64,000 bases of DNA, from positions 18,844,602 through 18,908,601 of the forward strand of contig CM029622.1 of the NCBI GenBank assembly GCA_017311315.1, in the 5' to 3' direction. This DNA is from Dendrocalamus latiflorus (Eukaryota; Streptophyta; Magnoliopsida; Poales; Poaceae). The notes beneath the pieces are model-generated. The model was not told the DNA's origin and ran no database searches. It worked only from the letters and a program-made list of their open reading frames with translations. The position numbers and the translations under genes were made by a program. Positions 9,891 to 20,994 of the stretch are shown piece after piece; within the stretch, counting starts at the first letter, position 1; every line of letters begins with the position of its first letter.

Positions 9891-10973
9891 GGTTTGCCTT
9901 GGAGGATCTCATGCTATGTAATGATCATAAATTGTATGAGTTTTCTTTATGTAGTTGCTGGAGAGCCAACTTCTTCTAAGGCAATCCAGTTTCGTGTATG
10001 ACAAGCCTCATTAATTAAATGTCTAAATTTTTGGGTTGACTGCGTTGGATTTACTTCATTTTAAGCATTAGGGTTGTTTGCAACTGCGTTAGGAGGTCTA
10101 ATGCAGAGGCTCCTAGTGATAGGAGACCACATTTTGGGCCAAGCAATGTGTGGATGTTGACTCTGAATGGTATTGTGGCTACTATCTCATTTCAGTTTTT
10201 GTTCGCTGAAGTAAACGCTTGGCTAACCAATATGGGTTGTTCATCTTGCAGGATAACATGATAGCTGGCTTCATAAACTAGAGGATTTTGTTCTGTAAAT
10301 CAATATGTCTTGCAACAACGGTAAGGTTCAATCTGCACGTGAAAGAAATATTGGCAGCAGCACTATCAACTGCTATGGGACTTAGCAGGGCTGAAGCCAA
10401 GTGTGAAGCAGCAGAGAAGCAATGTTGATGCCTATGGACAGAAAGTAGGACCAAGCTGCTGGAAAAAGAGGAAGGAAGCCAAGATACAGATAATCTTATG
10501 ACTTGTGAGTGCATAGAAGGCTTTCATACTGGGTTAGCCAAATGCTTCTTTGCCTTTTTTTACTGGGTTTGCCTTCCCATCTAGCCCACCTAGGCAGCCG
10601 CCTAGCCCAACTAGTCGGCGCCTAGGCACCCTACGCCACCCCACTGCCCGCCTAGCGCGTGGCGCTGCCTAGAACTCTGAGAGTAAGAGAAATCACCACT
10701 TAGATAGTGATTCATAAAATGACATAAGTGAAGCTTCAGATTTTGATTTCGACAGTGAATCATCAGTGACTGACTCTGAATATTAATCTAAAGCTGCTCA
10801 AGTTATCCCGTTCATATTGGCTTTTGTTGATGGTTTTTGGCTTTAAATTATGAATAGTAACAATTTGTAGAGAGCCGTACGGAGAGAGAGAAACTTAAGT
10901 GCGATTTTGGCCGATATAAATGAAGTCACTACAGTGTGTACTACAATTGACTAGTAGACCTCGTATTGAAAAG
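9891..10973. other. 3' flank of the STN1-like gene; no clear gene
   Basis: Mostly AT-rich. A C-rich patch at 10565-10675 repeats CCTAGGC and GCCTAG words. A short acidic serine-rich open stretch near 10735-10785 (ending SVTDSEY) looks like a decayed exon end, but an in-frame stop and the lack of partner exons prevent a gene call. The LTR element at 10979 inserted here. Confidence 0.4.
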
Positions 10974-10978
10974 ACACC

Positions 10979-11215
10979 TGTTGTGGTTACAGACCAAATA
11001 GAGAGAGAGAGTGTGGTAGTGGAGAGTTGAGTAAAATGAATGGCTTAGGCCCCCTTCCCTGTGGCCTATGCCACATATATATTCATATGGAGAGTGTTTG
11101 TACAGTTATACCCTTACACATGAGTATTCCTCTTGGGGGCTCTTATGTCATTACACATGCCCTATTTCGGACCTAACAGGCCTACTGGGCTTAGGTGGGG
11201 GCCACCCCTACAACA
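10979..11215 (-). repeat. 3' LTR of the Tat-like element
   Basis: 237 bp and nearly identical to 20995-21229. The small number of differences indicates a recent insertion. Confidence 0.9.
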
Positions 11216-11785
11216 GGAGCCTCTCATGGTGACGGGCTTCACGGGCCGAAGCCATGTCGCTGAGTCCTTTGGCCCCCTCCGTCCCATCGGCCTGTGATGC
11301 TTGATGACTCGGATAGTCTGCCCGTTTGGTCCTGCTTGCGCGGGGGCCATCTTCGGGTCCCAAAGATGGCGCGGTCTCGAGGTCGAAGGAAGCGGGAAGG
11401 CCGAAGGCTTCGACGGAGACGAGGTCCGGGCGTGCCGTACTTCGCACTCCGGATATTTGTGAGCAAAGTCGAACTTGGTCGGCTGCCCCTGGCAGCCGAG
11501 TCTCGGGGAATGCTTCGCGCGATGCGGTGCCAGTTCAGGGAGATGGTCGCCAGGTCCAGGAGTGCGCTTTAATGACGCCTGGAATCGCGCCTGCCTTTAC
11601 CAAGGGTGGGCTGGCGCGGCTGCTCCGCCTGCCCTGCACTGGATGTGGGCACGCGTCCGGCTGCCCTTGGAGCGTCGTGGGATTCAGTTGAACCGCCGGG
11701 CGCCCATCGACTGCGATCCCGACGATTGGCATGCCGCCGGTTGACCTTCCGTCATCCCGGCGACTCCTCGCCGAGTGGGCCTGGG

Positions 11786-11793
11786 TATAAATA
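11786..11793 (+). promoter_or_regulatory. TATA box, candidate promoter facing the antisense gene
   Basis: GGGTATAAATACGCC lies in GC-rich DNA, followed about 30 bases later by a pyrimidine-rich start-like segment (11813-11840). It faces the antisense gene, leaving a 1.6-kb leader or a 5'-UTR intron. Confidence 0.5.
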
Positions 11794-12496
11794 CGCCGGT
11801 GTCGCGGCCTGTTCCTTGCTCACCCTTGGTTACTCTTCTTATACCTGCACGCGGTTATCTTTTCACATGCAGGTCAACTATTGTTCATCCGCGTTTGATG
11901 ATTGCGTCTACTGATGCTAATGTCAGCGAGCGCTGATGAACAATAGACGGCCTACTTATGGGAATACGTCACAACTTGTTGTAGAAGTCTTGGACGTCCA
12001 CAGGGTCCTGCTCGCGCACCGTGCTTTCGTATGGAAATGGCAAGGCTTGACCTGCTCTCGAAGACAGAAATGCTTGAGTCTCGCTGCGCTCTCTGATTGT
12101 GCCCACCGGCGTTACCATCAGGGAATGTTGATGTACTGAAGCATTTCTGTTTACGAGAGCGTGTCAAAACCTGCCACAGGGTTGGGACGTCGCGTGACCT
12201 TCGACTCGTGGGGGCTATGGGCCGAAAGGCCGATCTATACCCCACGATTCAGAGTTTGCGGTTGAGTGCGTTGTGGGTAAACCGGTGCCCGCTCGCCTTT
12301 ACCTTCTGCTTCGGCCGGAACGCCCTACCGAGGGGAAGCTAGGCCTCCGACGCATGGTGCTGGGTCAGGGGCCCCGCTGGATCCCAGACGCTCCTTTTCC
12401 CGGCGCGGACTTCGGAGCCTCGTGACGGCACGATGCTGCAACGTTGGACCGTCGCAGACGTTTGCAGGGTGGTCCGGGGATGCTAAGCGGTGGGAG

Positions 12497-12773
12497 CGAA
12501 GCTGGCGCCTAGTCGAAGTAGACGCGCGAGCGCTCCGTCCCCCACCCTTCGAGGTGGTGGCAGCGGAGCTGGCGCCTAGTCGAAGTAGACGCGCGAGCGC
12601 TCCGTCCCCCACCCTTCGAGGTGGTGGCAGCGGAGCTGGCGCCTAGTCGAAGAAGACGCGCGAGCGCTCCGTCCCCCATCCTTCGAGGTGGTGGCAGCGG
12701 AGCTGGCGCCTAGTCGAAGTAGACGCGCGAGCGCTCCGTCCCCCATCCTTCGGTGGTGGCAGCGGAGCTGGCT
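12497..12773. repeat. Tandem array A, 67-bp unit, about 4.2 copies
   Basis: Units start with GCTGGCGCCTAGTCGAAG at 12501, 12568, 12635 and 12702, exactly 67 bp apart, with a partial fifth. The copies are nearly identical. The same unit forms array B at 17160-17504 on the other side of the antisense gene. Confidence 0.93.
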
Positions 12774-13321
12774 ATTGGGGGTGCCGCTGGTAGTGCGCTT
12801 TAATGGCTCCGGGAATCGCGCCGACCCTCGGGCTGACACAGTCGGGCTGCTGTATTCGTACTCGCTTGTCCATTCGTGACGAACACGCGACGGGTAGCGA
12901 TTGGTGTACCAACGGGTCGCCCGCGGTCAAGTTCCTTCCTCAAGAGGGGCGGGGCACGTGGCGCGGCGTTGTAGGCGTGCCGCCTGTTGGCCGCCCCCCT
13001 CCCAACGTGCGCCACCGACTGCGAGCGGTTGCGCTGCTCACCGATCCTCGGTTGCACCTACGGCGCGGGCCTGCGGTTGTCCCTTCGGACAGGTGCGGCG
13101 AGGGTCGAGCCGAAGGCTGTACCGGGACGCGCGACCTGTGCTTATTGCTTGTGCGGACCGACACGCGGCGGGACGCTAGCGACGCTTCGCGTGGTGACAG
13201 AACTTTGTACAATCACGGTCGTATGCTGGCTGCGTGGACCGTCGCGATGCTTCGACTTCGCGCGTGGGGAGGTGAGCGGTTGCCGTTGGCCCTTCGCGCT
13301 TAGGGTAGGAGGCGGGGGGCC

Positions 13322-13327
13322 TTTAAG
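13322..13327 (+). promoter_or_regulatory. TTTAAG core-promoter candidate of the antisense gene
   Basis: CCTTTAAGAACCCCCC sits 120 bp upstream of the ATG. The spacing and the pyrimidine-rich sequence after it fit a plant core promoter and short leader. It competes with the TATA box at 11786. Confidence 0.4.
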
Positions 13328-13447
13328 AACCCCCCGTGGCATTGTGCCCACGCCGCCTCGTGCTTTTTGGTTGTTCACGGTGCTTTTCGCATTCGCTCGC
13401 CCTGTTCGTGCGCTCCCTTTCCGCCGCCTAGTTCCCGGTGGATGTTG

Positions 13448-16400
13448 ATGGCGACTTGCGATGAGCGGACTCAGGCGGGCGGCTACGCCATCCGCAGGCG
13501 GTCCTCGCCTTTGGAGGTGAAATACACGCTGGGGGAGAGCGATCCGCCGGCGGCAGACAAGTGGTGGGCGGCGAAGAAGAGTCAGGGTCCGTATTTCGGG
13601 GAGTTGGGCCGCACGCTCGTGACGGAGGACACCATCCATTCGCTGCTGCGAGATGGGAAGCTATCGGATCGCCACGCTGTGCGGTTGCCCACCGATGATG
13701 AAACGGAGCCGCGCCCTAGGAAGTCGGAGGCGATCGTCTTCGTTGCCTACTTCGAAGCCGGGCTTCGCATTCCGTCCGTAGCAATTGTCGGGGCGGTGCT
13801 GCGGACCTTCAAGTTGGAGTTGTCACAATTGACTCCGAACGCGGTGGCTTGCCTCGCCGTGTACAGCTGGGCCCTGCGCGCGGAGGGGTGTTGGCCTAGC
13901 GATTCCTTGTTCGCGTATCTGCATGAGGCCCGGTGCCAACCGAAGGAGCGGAAAGACGGCACGGTGTCGAAATTTGGCAGCGTCAACTTCCTCCTGCGAG
14001 CGACATGTGGGAATCTCTTCCCTGCGAACGCGACCCGAGGGAAGTGGGAGGTCAACTGGGCGAGGCGGTGGTTCTACCATCGTGTGACGAGTGGCAGCGG
14101 CCTTGAATGCATGGGCGGGCCGATTACATTCAAGACCGCCCCCGGCTTGGCGCTTGATCAGGAAGATGAGCTGAGAGTGCGGAGGGTTGTGGGGGTCACC
14201 GCCCGTTTCAATATGCGCGATCTTGCCGAGGAGTATATGATGCTTGGTGCAACGCCACTTGCCCACAGTTGGCGCTTCACAGCCGGCGAACGTCGAGATG
14301 ACAACGTTCGCCCGTCCGTTTGCTCGTTGCCCGTGCCGATTGGCCTTCGTAAGTCTTCATCATATGTTCCTCTGCAATTGTATATATTGCGTTGACGCAA
14401 ATATGCCGTCTTGGGCAGGGACTCGCCTTGAGGACGCGGAGCGCGCCGCGCGCGTGTTCCTCGGGCCATACACCGGTAGAGAGCACGGGCAACGCGCAGC
14501 TGCGACCGCGGAGGCCGGGTTGGGGCGGATAAGCCGCGTGTGTGAGGCCTTGGGGCTTCCTGTGCCGGATCGCCCTTCTCTGGCCCAGCAGCAGGAGGAT
14601 GATGGTGCCGTGAAGACGAAGGCGCCGTCCCGCAAAAGGACCCGGAGCACCGCGACCGCGGCCCGTACGGCGGCTGCCGCCGCTCCTGCCGGCGCGGCGA
14701 GCCCGGGGTCAAGTTCGGCGAGGTATGCCGACTCAGATTTAGAGGGCGCGGAGATTGAGGGCGGGGGCGCCGGCAGCGGAGGGCGTGTCGCGGAGGCCCC
14801 GTTGTCCGCGACCGTTGCCGAGGTGGTGGTGCCTGCTGGCGACATCGGTGCGGAGTCCTCGTCTCCGAGCGTGGCTTTGGCGGGGCTACCCTTCGCGGGA
14901 GCGTGTGGAGCGCCGCCCTTGCTAACCTCGGCGACTGCGGCCGAGGTGTCGCCCGCGGAGGCGGGGGTGTCTCCCGCGAAGGTGGGGGTAACCCCCGCGG
15001 ACGTCATGGGAATGAAGTCCCCGACCTCTACCGTCGTAGCTGTGGAGACCTCTTCAGCGGATGATGCTGTCGGAGGGGCCCCTTCTGTGGCGGGTACCGC
15101 GGTGATACCTTCCGCCCAAGCGAAGCGGGCGCGCCTGCAGTCCTCCCTTCCGCGGACTTCGCGAGGGTTCGTTGTGGCGACCGGTGTTGGGAACTTGTGG
15201 GGCCCTGCTTCAAGCATTGAGGTCCCTCCGCCCCACCCCCTCCCAGCCCCTCGGGCCATGGTGACAGTGGCGCAGGTTCGGTTGGCGCGAGGTCCTGGCT
15301 CGGTGGTCCCCCGGCCTTCTGAGACAGCGCCGTCCGTTGGGGCCGGCGTGGAAGCGTTTCCGCCCGCGGCTAGGGAGACGTTTCCGCGAAGCCTCCCGCC
15401 CGCGACCGAAGGTAGGTTATGATGGAACTCCTTCGATTTTTTTTCTTTCTTTTTTTTTCTTTTTACGCGTCGTGACATGTGGAATTCCCCTTCGCAGCGA
15501 CACTTATCCCGGAGGAGGAACCGTTCCTTGAGCGCGGGGGTGCCGGTGCTGGCGACACAGGTGCCGCGCGGCCAAGCCCGGCGGACTTTGTCCCTCCGCC
15601 GGATACTCTGAGGGCATGGCGCGGGATTGCGGAGGACGCGGCCTCCAGCATCAGACAGCAGGCGTTGCAGACCTACGGGTCGGGGCGCCTTGGAGATGCA
15701 TTGGAGGTGTCAGGGGTGCGGGTAAGCGTCTGTCTTTTAGACCCCTTTGCCGCCGCTTCGCGTTTTCTAATGCCTGTGTTGCACAGACGCTCGTGCTGGC
15801 CCAGGCCCTGCAAAGTGCTTACGCCCGCGAGGGAGCAGCGATACGGAGCAGGCTGCGGGCCGCTGAGGAAGAGTTGCAGGGAGCTGCGGAAGGGCGATCC
15901 GCCCAGGATGCTCGCATACGCCTCATGGAGTCGGAGTGCGCGGAGATGCAAGCGCGCACCGACGGGCTTGTTACCGCGGCACGAACCTCGGCCGCGGAAG
16001 CGGTGCGGCAAGAGGTTGCTGCAGAGCGGGACGGCCTTGTACAACAAATCGCCGCTCTGAAGGGGAGGAACAGCGAGCTTGCTGCCGCTCTCGCGGAGCG
16101 GGATCGAGTTCTCGTAGAGCGGGATCAAGCCTTGGGCGACGCTTCGGCTGCCGCCTGGGGCGCCATACTGGCCCTGGAAGACACTCTCAAAGGGCTTGTC
16201 GCCGAAGTGCCGGCGCGCTCCTTCGGGCCCGAGGACCTGTCGCGGTCACTCCGGTGGATTGGAGAGGCGGCCGGCGTTGCGCGTGGCGCCGCGGCGGTCT
16301 TTGGCAGCCACTGCGCATACGTGGCGTCGTGTGTGACGTGCGCGCTCCTGCGACACCACGGTTGCGAGCATGTTGCGGAGTTAGCCGATCCCCAACTGGA

Positions 16401-16629
16401 GATGCCCGCGGGGAGCGGCGTATTGTCCGGCGCCGTGCGAGCAGTACGCCGCGCCGTGAAGTTCTTCCATGAGCGGATATGGGAGTATTGCGGCGAGGCC
16501 GCAACCCTAGTCGAGCTGCGGAGGAACTTGTACGGCGAGGGGAACCTTGGCCGGTTTCTGGACGAGGTCCCTCGACGTGACGATGATGGCGCCGCGGCTC
16601 CAGAGGACACCGTGGATCCACAGGTGTGA
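13448..16629 (+). CDS. Antisense four-exon accessory gene, Transposase_28-like and coiled-coil protein
   Basis: Four exons (13448-14348, 14419-15411, 15498-15721, 15787-16629) have GT/AG borders and join in phase into 986 codons without an internal stop. Exon 1 (residues 1-300) resembles the plant 'putative gypsy type transposon' family (Pfam Transposase_28): FVAYFEAGLRIPS, LTPNAVACLAVYSWALR, FLLRATCGNLFPAN, KWEVNWARRWFYHR. Exon 2 is alanine/proline/serine-rich and probably disordered. Exon 4 (from residue 706) is a long coiled coil rich in A, E, R and L (LRAAEEELQ, AALAERDRVLVERDQAL). The gene lies inside the retroelement on the strand opposite gag. Its role is unknown despite the family name; no catalytic motif is visible. 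An ATG two codons earlier (13442) is an alternative start. Being intact while gag is shifted suggests recent function, which is inference. Confidence 0.85.
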
Positions 16630-17159
16630 TAGGAGGTTGTCGTGTTTTGGGGTGCGTTGTAACCGAAGCCCGGGTTGTCTTCCTCGTTTTGTGTTTGCGA
16701 AAATACGGAGTTTTCCGCTGTTCTGATTCCTGCCCCCTTGTCCCGAGCAGCTATCTAACCGGGGCCGGCTGCTGATCTTCGACCTCGCAACCCGATGGCG
16801 TCTTCGGCGCTGGCAAAGAACCGAGGAAGCGTTGGATTTCTGGGCGAGTCGGGCGTCTTCGAGTGGGACCTCGGTACGGGCGGTACGGGGGCATGTCAAG
16901 GATGAGCCTGCCGAGTAACAGCCTGATGCGCCGGGGTTGTCCGTGCGCCTTTGTAAACATGCTTAGCAAATACCAAGAACAGTTTTGACCAGATCTCGCG
17001 AAGTACGTCGCCACCCTCCGGCTACATCGTCCCATGGTAAGCTCGGAGGGTTTGCGCGCGCGCCCGTACGCGATGGGTTGCGCCCTGCGGGGGCAATGTG
17101 ATCGAGGTATACACGCAGTTGCGATAACCATACGCGCTCAGACCGATATCCCCTCCGGC

Positions 17160-17504
17160 GTAGCTGGCGCCTAGTCGGAGTAGACGTCGAAGTAGACACG
17201 CGAGCGCTCCGTCCCCTACCCTTCGGGGTGGTGACAGCGGAGCTGGCGCCTAGCCGAGGTAGACGCGCGAGCGCTCCGTCCCCTACCCGTCGAGGTGGTG
17301 GCAGCGGAGCTGGCGCCTAGTCGAGGTAGACGTCGAGGTAGACGCGCGAGCGCTCCGTCCCCCATCCTTCGAGGTGGCGGCGGCGGAGCTAGCGCCTAGC
17401 CGAGGTAGACGCGCGAGCGCTCCGTCCCCCATCCTTCGAGGTGGTGGCGGCGGAGCTGGCGCCTAGCCGAGGTAGACGCGCGAGCGCTCCGTCCCCCATC
17501 CTTT
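17160..17504. repeat. Tandem array B, same 67-bp unit as array A
   Basis: Units start with GCTGGCGCCTAG at about 17164, 17242, 17309, 17388 and 17455. Spacings alternate between 67 and about 78 bp because some units carry an extra GTAGACGTCGA-type segment. It is clearly homologous to 12497-12773. Confidence 0.9.
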
Positions 17505-17514
17505 GAGCGGAGAC

Positions 17515-18430
17515 AGCCTCGCGGGTGTGCTCATGCGGGAACCAGCCTCTGGTGCTTCTCGCCCGCGGGTGTGCCTGCATGGGGACCAGCCTCTGCTGTT
17601 TCCCGCTCGCGGGTGTGCTCGCGCGGGACCCAGCCTCTTAACACGTCGTCTTGGTACTCTGCAGGCGGCGCATGGGAGCGGGCCCCCGTGGTGCACTTTG
17701 CCCGCCGTAGAATTAACTGGGGTAAGCTGTGTTCTGAAGTACGTGGGGGCCGATGCCCACGCGTTGTTGATACTCCAAGTAGTGCGCGGGGACAGCATCC
17801 GCGTCTTATTTATACTCCGAAGAGTGCGCACTGGGGCGACGCCCGTGCGTGCGCGGTGTTCGCGTCTTGTTTATACTCCGTAGAGTGCGCAGGGACAGCA
17901 TCCGCGTCTTATTTATACTCCGAAGGAGTGCGCGGGATATACATCCACGTCTTATTTATACTCCGTAGAGTACGCACTGGGGCGGCGCCCATGCGTGCGC
18001 GGGGTTCGCGTCTTGTTTATACTCCGTAGAGTGCGCAGGGACAGCATCCACGTCTTCTTTATACTCCGGAGGAGTGCGTGCGGAGGCGGACCTCGACGCT
18101 ACGTCTTATTTATACTCCGTGGAGTGCGTGCGGAGGCGGACCTCGCGCTACGTCTTATTTAGAGTCCGTAGACTGCGCCCGGAGGCGAGCCTCCGCGCGT
18201 TGCGGGCGGTGAAATTGCGTGCGGAGGCGGACCTCGATGCTACGTCTTATTTATACTCCGTGGAGTGCGTGCGGAGGCGGACCTCGCGCTACGTCTTATT
18301 TAGAGTCCGTAGACTGCGCGCGGAGGCGAACCTCCGCGCGTTGCGGGCGGTGAAATTGCGTGCGGAGGCGGACCTCGACGCTACGTCTTATTTATACTCC
18401 GTGGAGTGCATGCGGAGGCGTCCCCCCGCT
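17515..18430. repeat. Mixed tandem repeats with recurring TTTATACTCCG box
   Basis: Three repeat types follow each other: a roughly 45-50 bp unit with CGCGGGTGTGC (17519-17640); a variable unit carrying TTTATACTCCG (about 17810-18065); and a 141-bp unit marked by GCGGAGGCGGACCTCGA with copies near 18091, 18232 and 18373. On the element's minus strand this lies between protease and the antisense gene, where a polymerase region is expected. Confidence 0.85.
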
Positions 18431-18646
18431 CGTATCTTCGAAGAACAGAAATTTGTGCAAACGGTGAACTTTATTAAATTCCCGTTTGCGCGGGTGAGCA
18501 CTTACAAAAGAAGGGGGGATGCCAAGCACTAACCGCTAGGAGGGTGGGGCGATCGTTGATGGGCCGCCGCGACCGGGGCAACCTTGCGCGCGTGGAGCGC
18601 GGGACGCTCGGGGAGTCCCCGAGGGCTCCGCATCCGCCCTCCCGGC

Positions 18647-20942
18647 TTAGGTGCCTTGGCGAGCCGCGTGGCATGGGCCCCTGGCGCCAAGCTCTATGCG
18701 CCGGGCCATGTCCTGGTCGCCGTGAATGGTGATGATGGCCCGCGGCCTGGGAAGCTTCATGCACAGGAAACGGTGATGCGGGACTGCCCCGAGGGTGTTT
18801 AGGGGCGGCCGTCCTATTATGGCGTTGTAGGGGTATACGATGTCGACCACGTCGAAGATGGCGTCCTCGCTCCTGACGTTGTCATTTTGGCCGAAAGAGG
18901 CTTGGAGGCATATCTGACCTAAGGCACGCAAGGGCTGCCCTCCAAACCCTTGCAGCGGGACGCCTGAAGGGCCCAAACGGCTCCGAGGGATCCCCATTTG
19001 GTCGAAGGCCGCAGCGAAGAGGATGTTTGCGGAGCTTCCTCCATCGACTAGGACGCGCCGGACGTCACACCCGGCTACGAGGACCCGGACGACCAAAGGG
19101 TCTTGGTGGGGAACTCCACGCCCTCGGCGTCGGCGGGCGTGAATGTGACTTCACGTTGCGCCCATTCTGGTGGCGCCTGCGCCGGGTATGCCGCGACGTG
19201 GTGTAGCCTCCGCGCGTAAGCCTTCCGTTGTCTTGCCGAAGCGAACCCCAGTGAGGAGCCTTCGGAGATAACGTTGATAATCCTGCGTTGGGCTCCCTCC
19301 GGGGCTTGTAGCTGTAGGAGGCCTTCCTGAGGTTGCTGTACGTGCGCCTCGATGCGCAGGAAGCCTTCCTGGGCCTGTGCTCCTTGGTCCTGGGGGTGCT
19401 GGACGTGAGCAACAATGGGCGCGCGTGTATCCGGGTTTTTGTCCCTGGCAACGCTCTGCCGTAGCGCTGCGATGGTGGCACAAGCACGCGTGTCGTGGTT
19501 TCCCCGGCCGTGGATTTCGCACCATTGCCCGTGGTGCTGGTCGCCGTACTCTTCGCGGGTCCGGTCGTCTCGACCTCGGCCACGTCCCCGTCCTCGTCCT
19601 CGGCCTCCGTGACCTGGGGCGTTGTCTTCGGAGCCGCCCTCGATGTCGAAAACGTAACGAGATTTTCTGGACTTGCGCTGATCGCGCTTGGGCTTGTCGC
19701 CTGGCTGGTCATTGTGTTGGGGGTCCTTGCGTTCGGAGGCGCCCTTCGGCTCCTCTTGCTTACGCTTGCCTTTCGAAGGGCCCTGTTTTGGCGAATCTTT
19801 GGTCTTGACCGAGCCTTCCGCCTTGTTAGAGTCGGAGTCATCACCGTGTCGCCTCCGTGCGTCCTCCTCCGCTCTGGCATACTCTTCCATCTTGTCGAAG
19901 AGTTTCCCGACCGTCTTAATGGGCTTTCGCGCGTTGTACGCGGCCATCGGCCCCGGTCGGAGGCCTTGTATCGCTGCGTTGATGACCGTTGTTTCGTTGA
20001 CGTCCTTGACTTGGCAGTGCACCTTCGCGAAGCGCTTGAAGTAGTCCCGGAGCCTCTCCTCCGGTTTCTGCTTGACTGCAAAGAGCTGGTCCGCATCGAC
20101 ATGCTCGATGTAGTTTCCCTGGAAGTTGTTGTAGAGTCGGTTACGGACCTGTTCCCACGCGTAGATGGACTGTGGTTCAATGGTGAAGAACCAGGATAGC
20201 GCCACCCCTTGTAGCGCGAGGGGGAGCCCTTTTGCCTTCGTGGTGTCGTCTCCGCCAGTGGCTTCGATGGCGGTCTCGTACACGCGCACGAACTCTCGCG
20301 GGTCGGAGTCGCCTTTGTAGGCCTCAATGACGCTCGGAACTTGAAATCTTCGGGCCATGGCGTCTGCTGTAGGCCCGCAGAAAGCGGGGACTCCGGGTCT
20401 ACGCGCCGTACTGGGGCGCGGCTAGACGTGGGGGCGTCGCGGCTATCCGCCCTTTCCGGGGCGGGTTCGGATGCCACTGCCGGAGGGGGGTGTTGGCTCC
20501 GGGCCTCCTGCATGTCCCGGACGGCTCCGCGGAGGTCCGTTAGCTCCCGCTGAAACGCACTGAAGGCCGCCAGCAGGGCCGTCTCTACTGCGGGCGTGGC
20601 CGGGGCCGTCTGCGCGCTTGGCGGTACCGCCGGCGAGGTGGTGACCACGGCCTTCGCGCCCAGGTTGCGCGCCGCATTGTTGTCGCCGGGGTTGGTCATC
20701 GGGGCGGTGCTGGTGGGATCGGTCGTCACGTCGGTGACGGGGTTGGTCATCGCGTCGGCGGCGGGGTTGGTCGTCGCGTCGGCGGCGGGGTTGGTCGTCG
20801 GGTCGATGGCGGGGCCCTTGGTCGCACCTACACCACTGCTCATACCTGCGGCTGCTAGAGCCAAAGCCCTCGTGCTGACGCGAGACTTCGCCGCCTCCGC
20901 CTTCTTCTTCGACGCCGATGGTGAAGCTTTCTTTGGTGCCAT
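18647..20942 (-). pseudogene. gag-protease of the Tat-like element, two frame changes
   Basis: The frame starts at 20942 (MAPKKASPSASKKK...) with a threonine/asparagine-rich repeat of TNPAADA type. It shifts near 20386 into a 427-codon gag frame (20358-19075: MARRFQVPSVIEAYKGDSDP..., zinc-knuckle-like CEIHGRGNHDTRAC). It shifts again near 19108 into the retropepsin (19096-18647) with RRVLVDGGSSANILF, GGQPLRALGQI and YPYNAIIGRPPLN. The active-site triplet is DGG, as in Tat-type proteases. Each shift is one base and falls at a run of four G/C bases (20386-20389 and 19108-19111). The frame ends soon after the protease, and no reverse transcriptase follows. The gag could package RNA only if the frames are really joined in the living copy. 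Confidence 0.85.
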
Positions 20943-20980
20943 CCTCCTTCAAGTCTGGAGGCTTGCTCTTGTCCTCCCGA

Positions 20981-20992
20981 CGGACGGCGCCA
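20981..20992 (-). promoter_or_regulatory. Primer-binding site of the Tat-like element
   Basis: The minus strand reads TGGCGCCGTCCG two bases inside the LTR. TGGCGCC is the usual start of the primer site in Tat/Athila-type elements, which use a tRNA other than initiator methionine. The exact tRNA was not checked. Confidence 0.7.
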
Positions 20993-20994
20993 AC

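Noticed and set aside
14360..15478. 372-codon minus-strand frame opposite exon 2 of the accessory gene
   Set aside because: It mirrors the Ala/Pro-rich exon 2 and crosses its intron borders; the plus-strand exons have consistent splice sites and a conserved domain, this frame has neither.
19377..20199. Plus-strand frames of 143-234 codons opposite gag
   Set aside because: They are complements of the gag frame with no recognisable domain.
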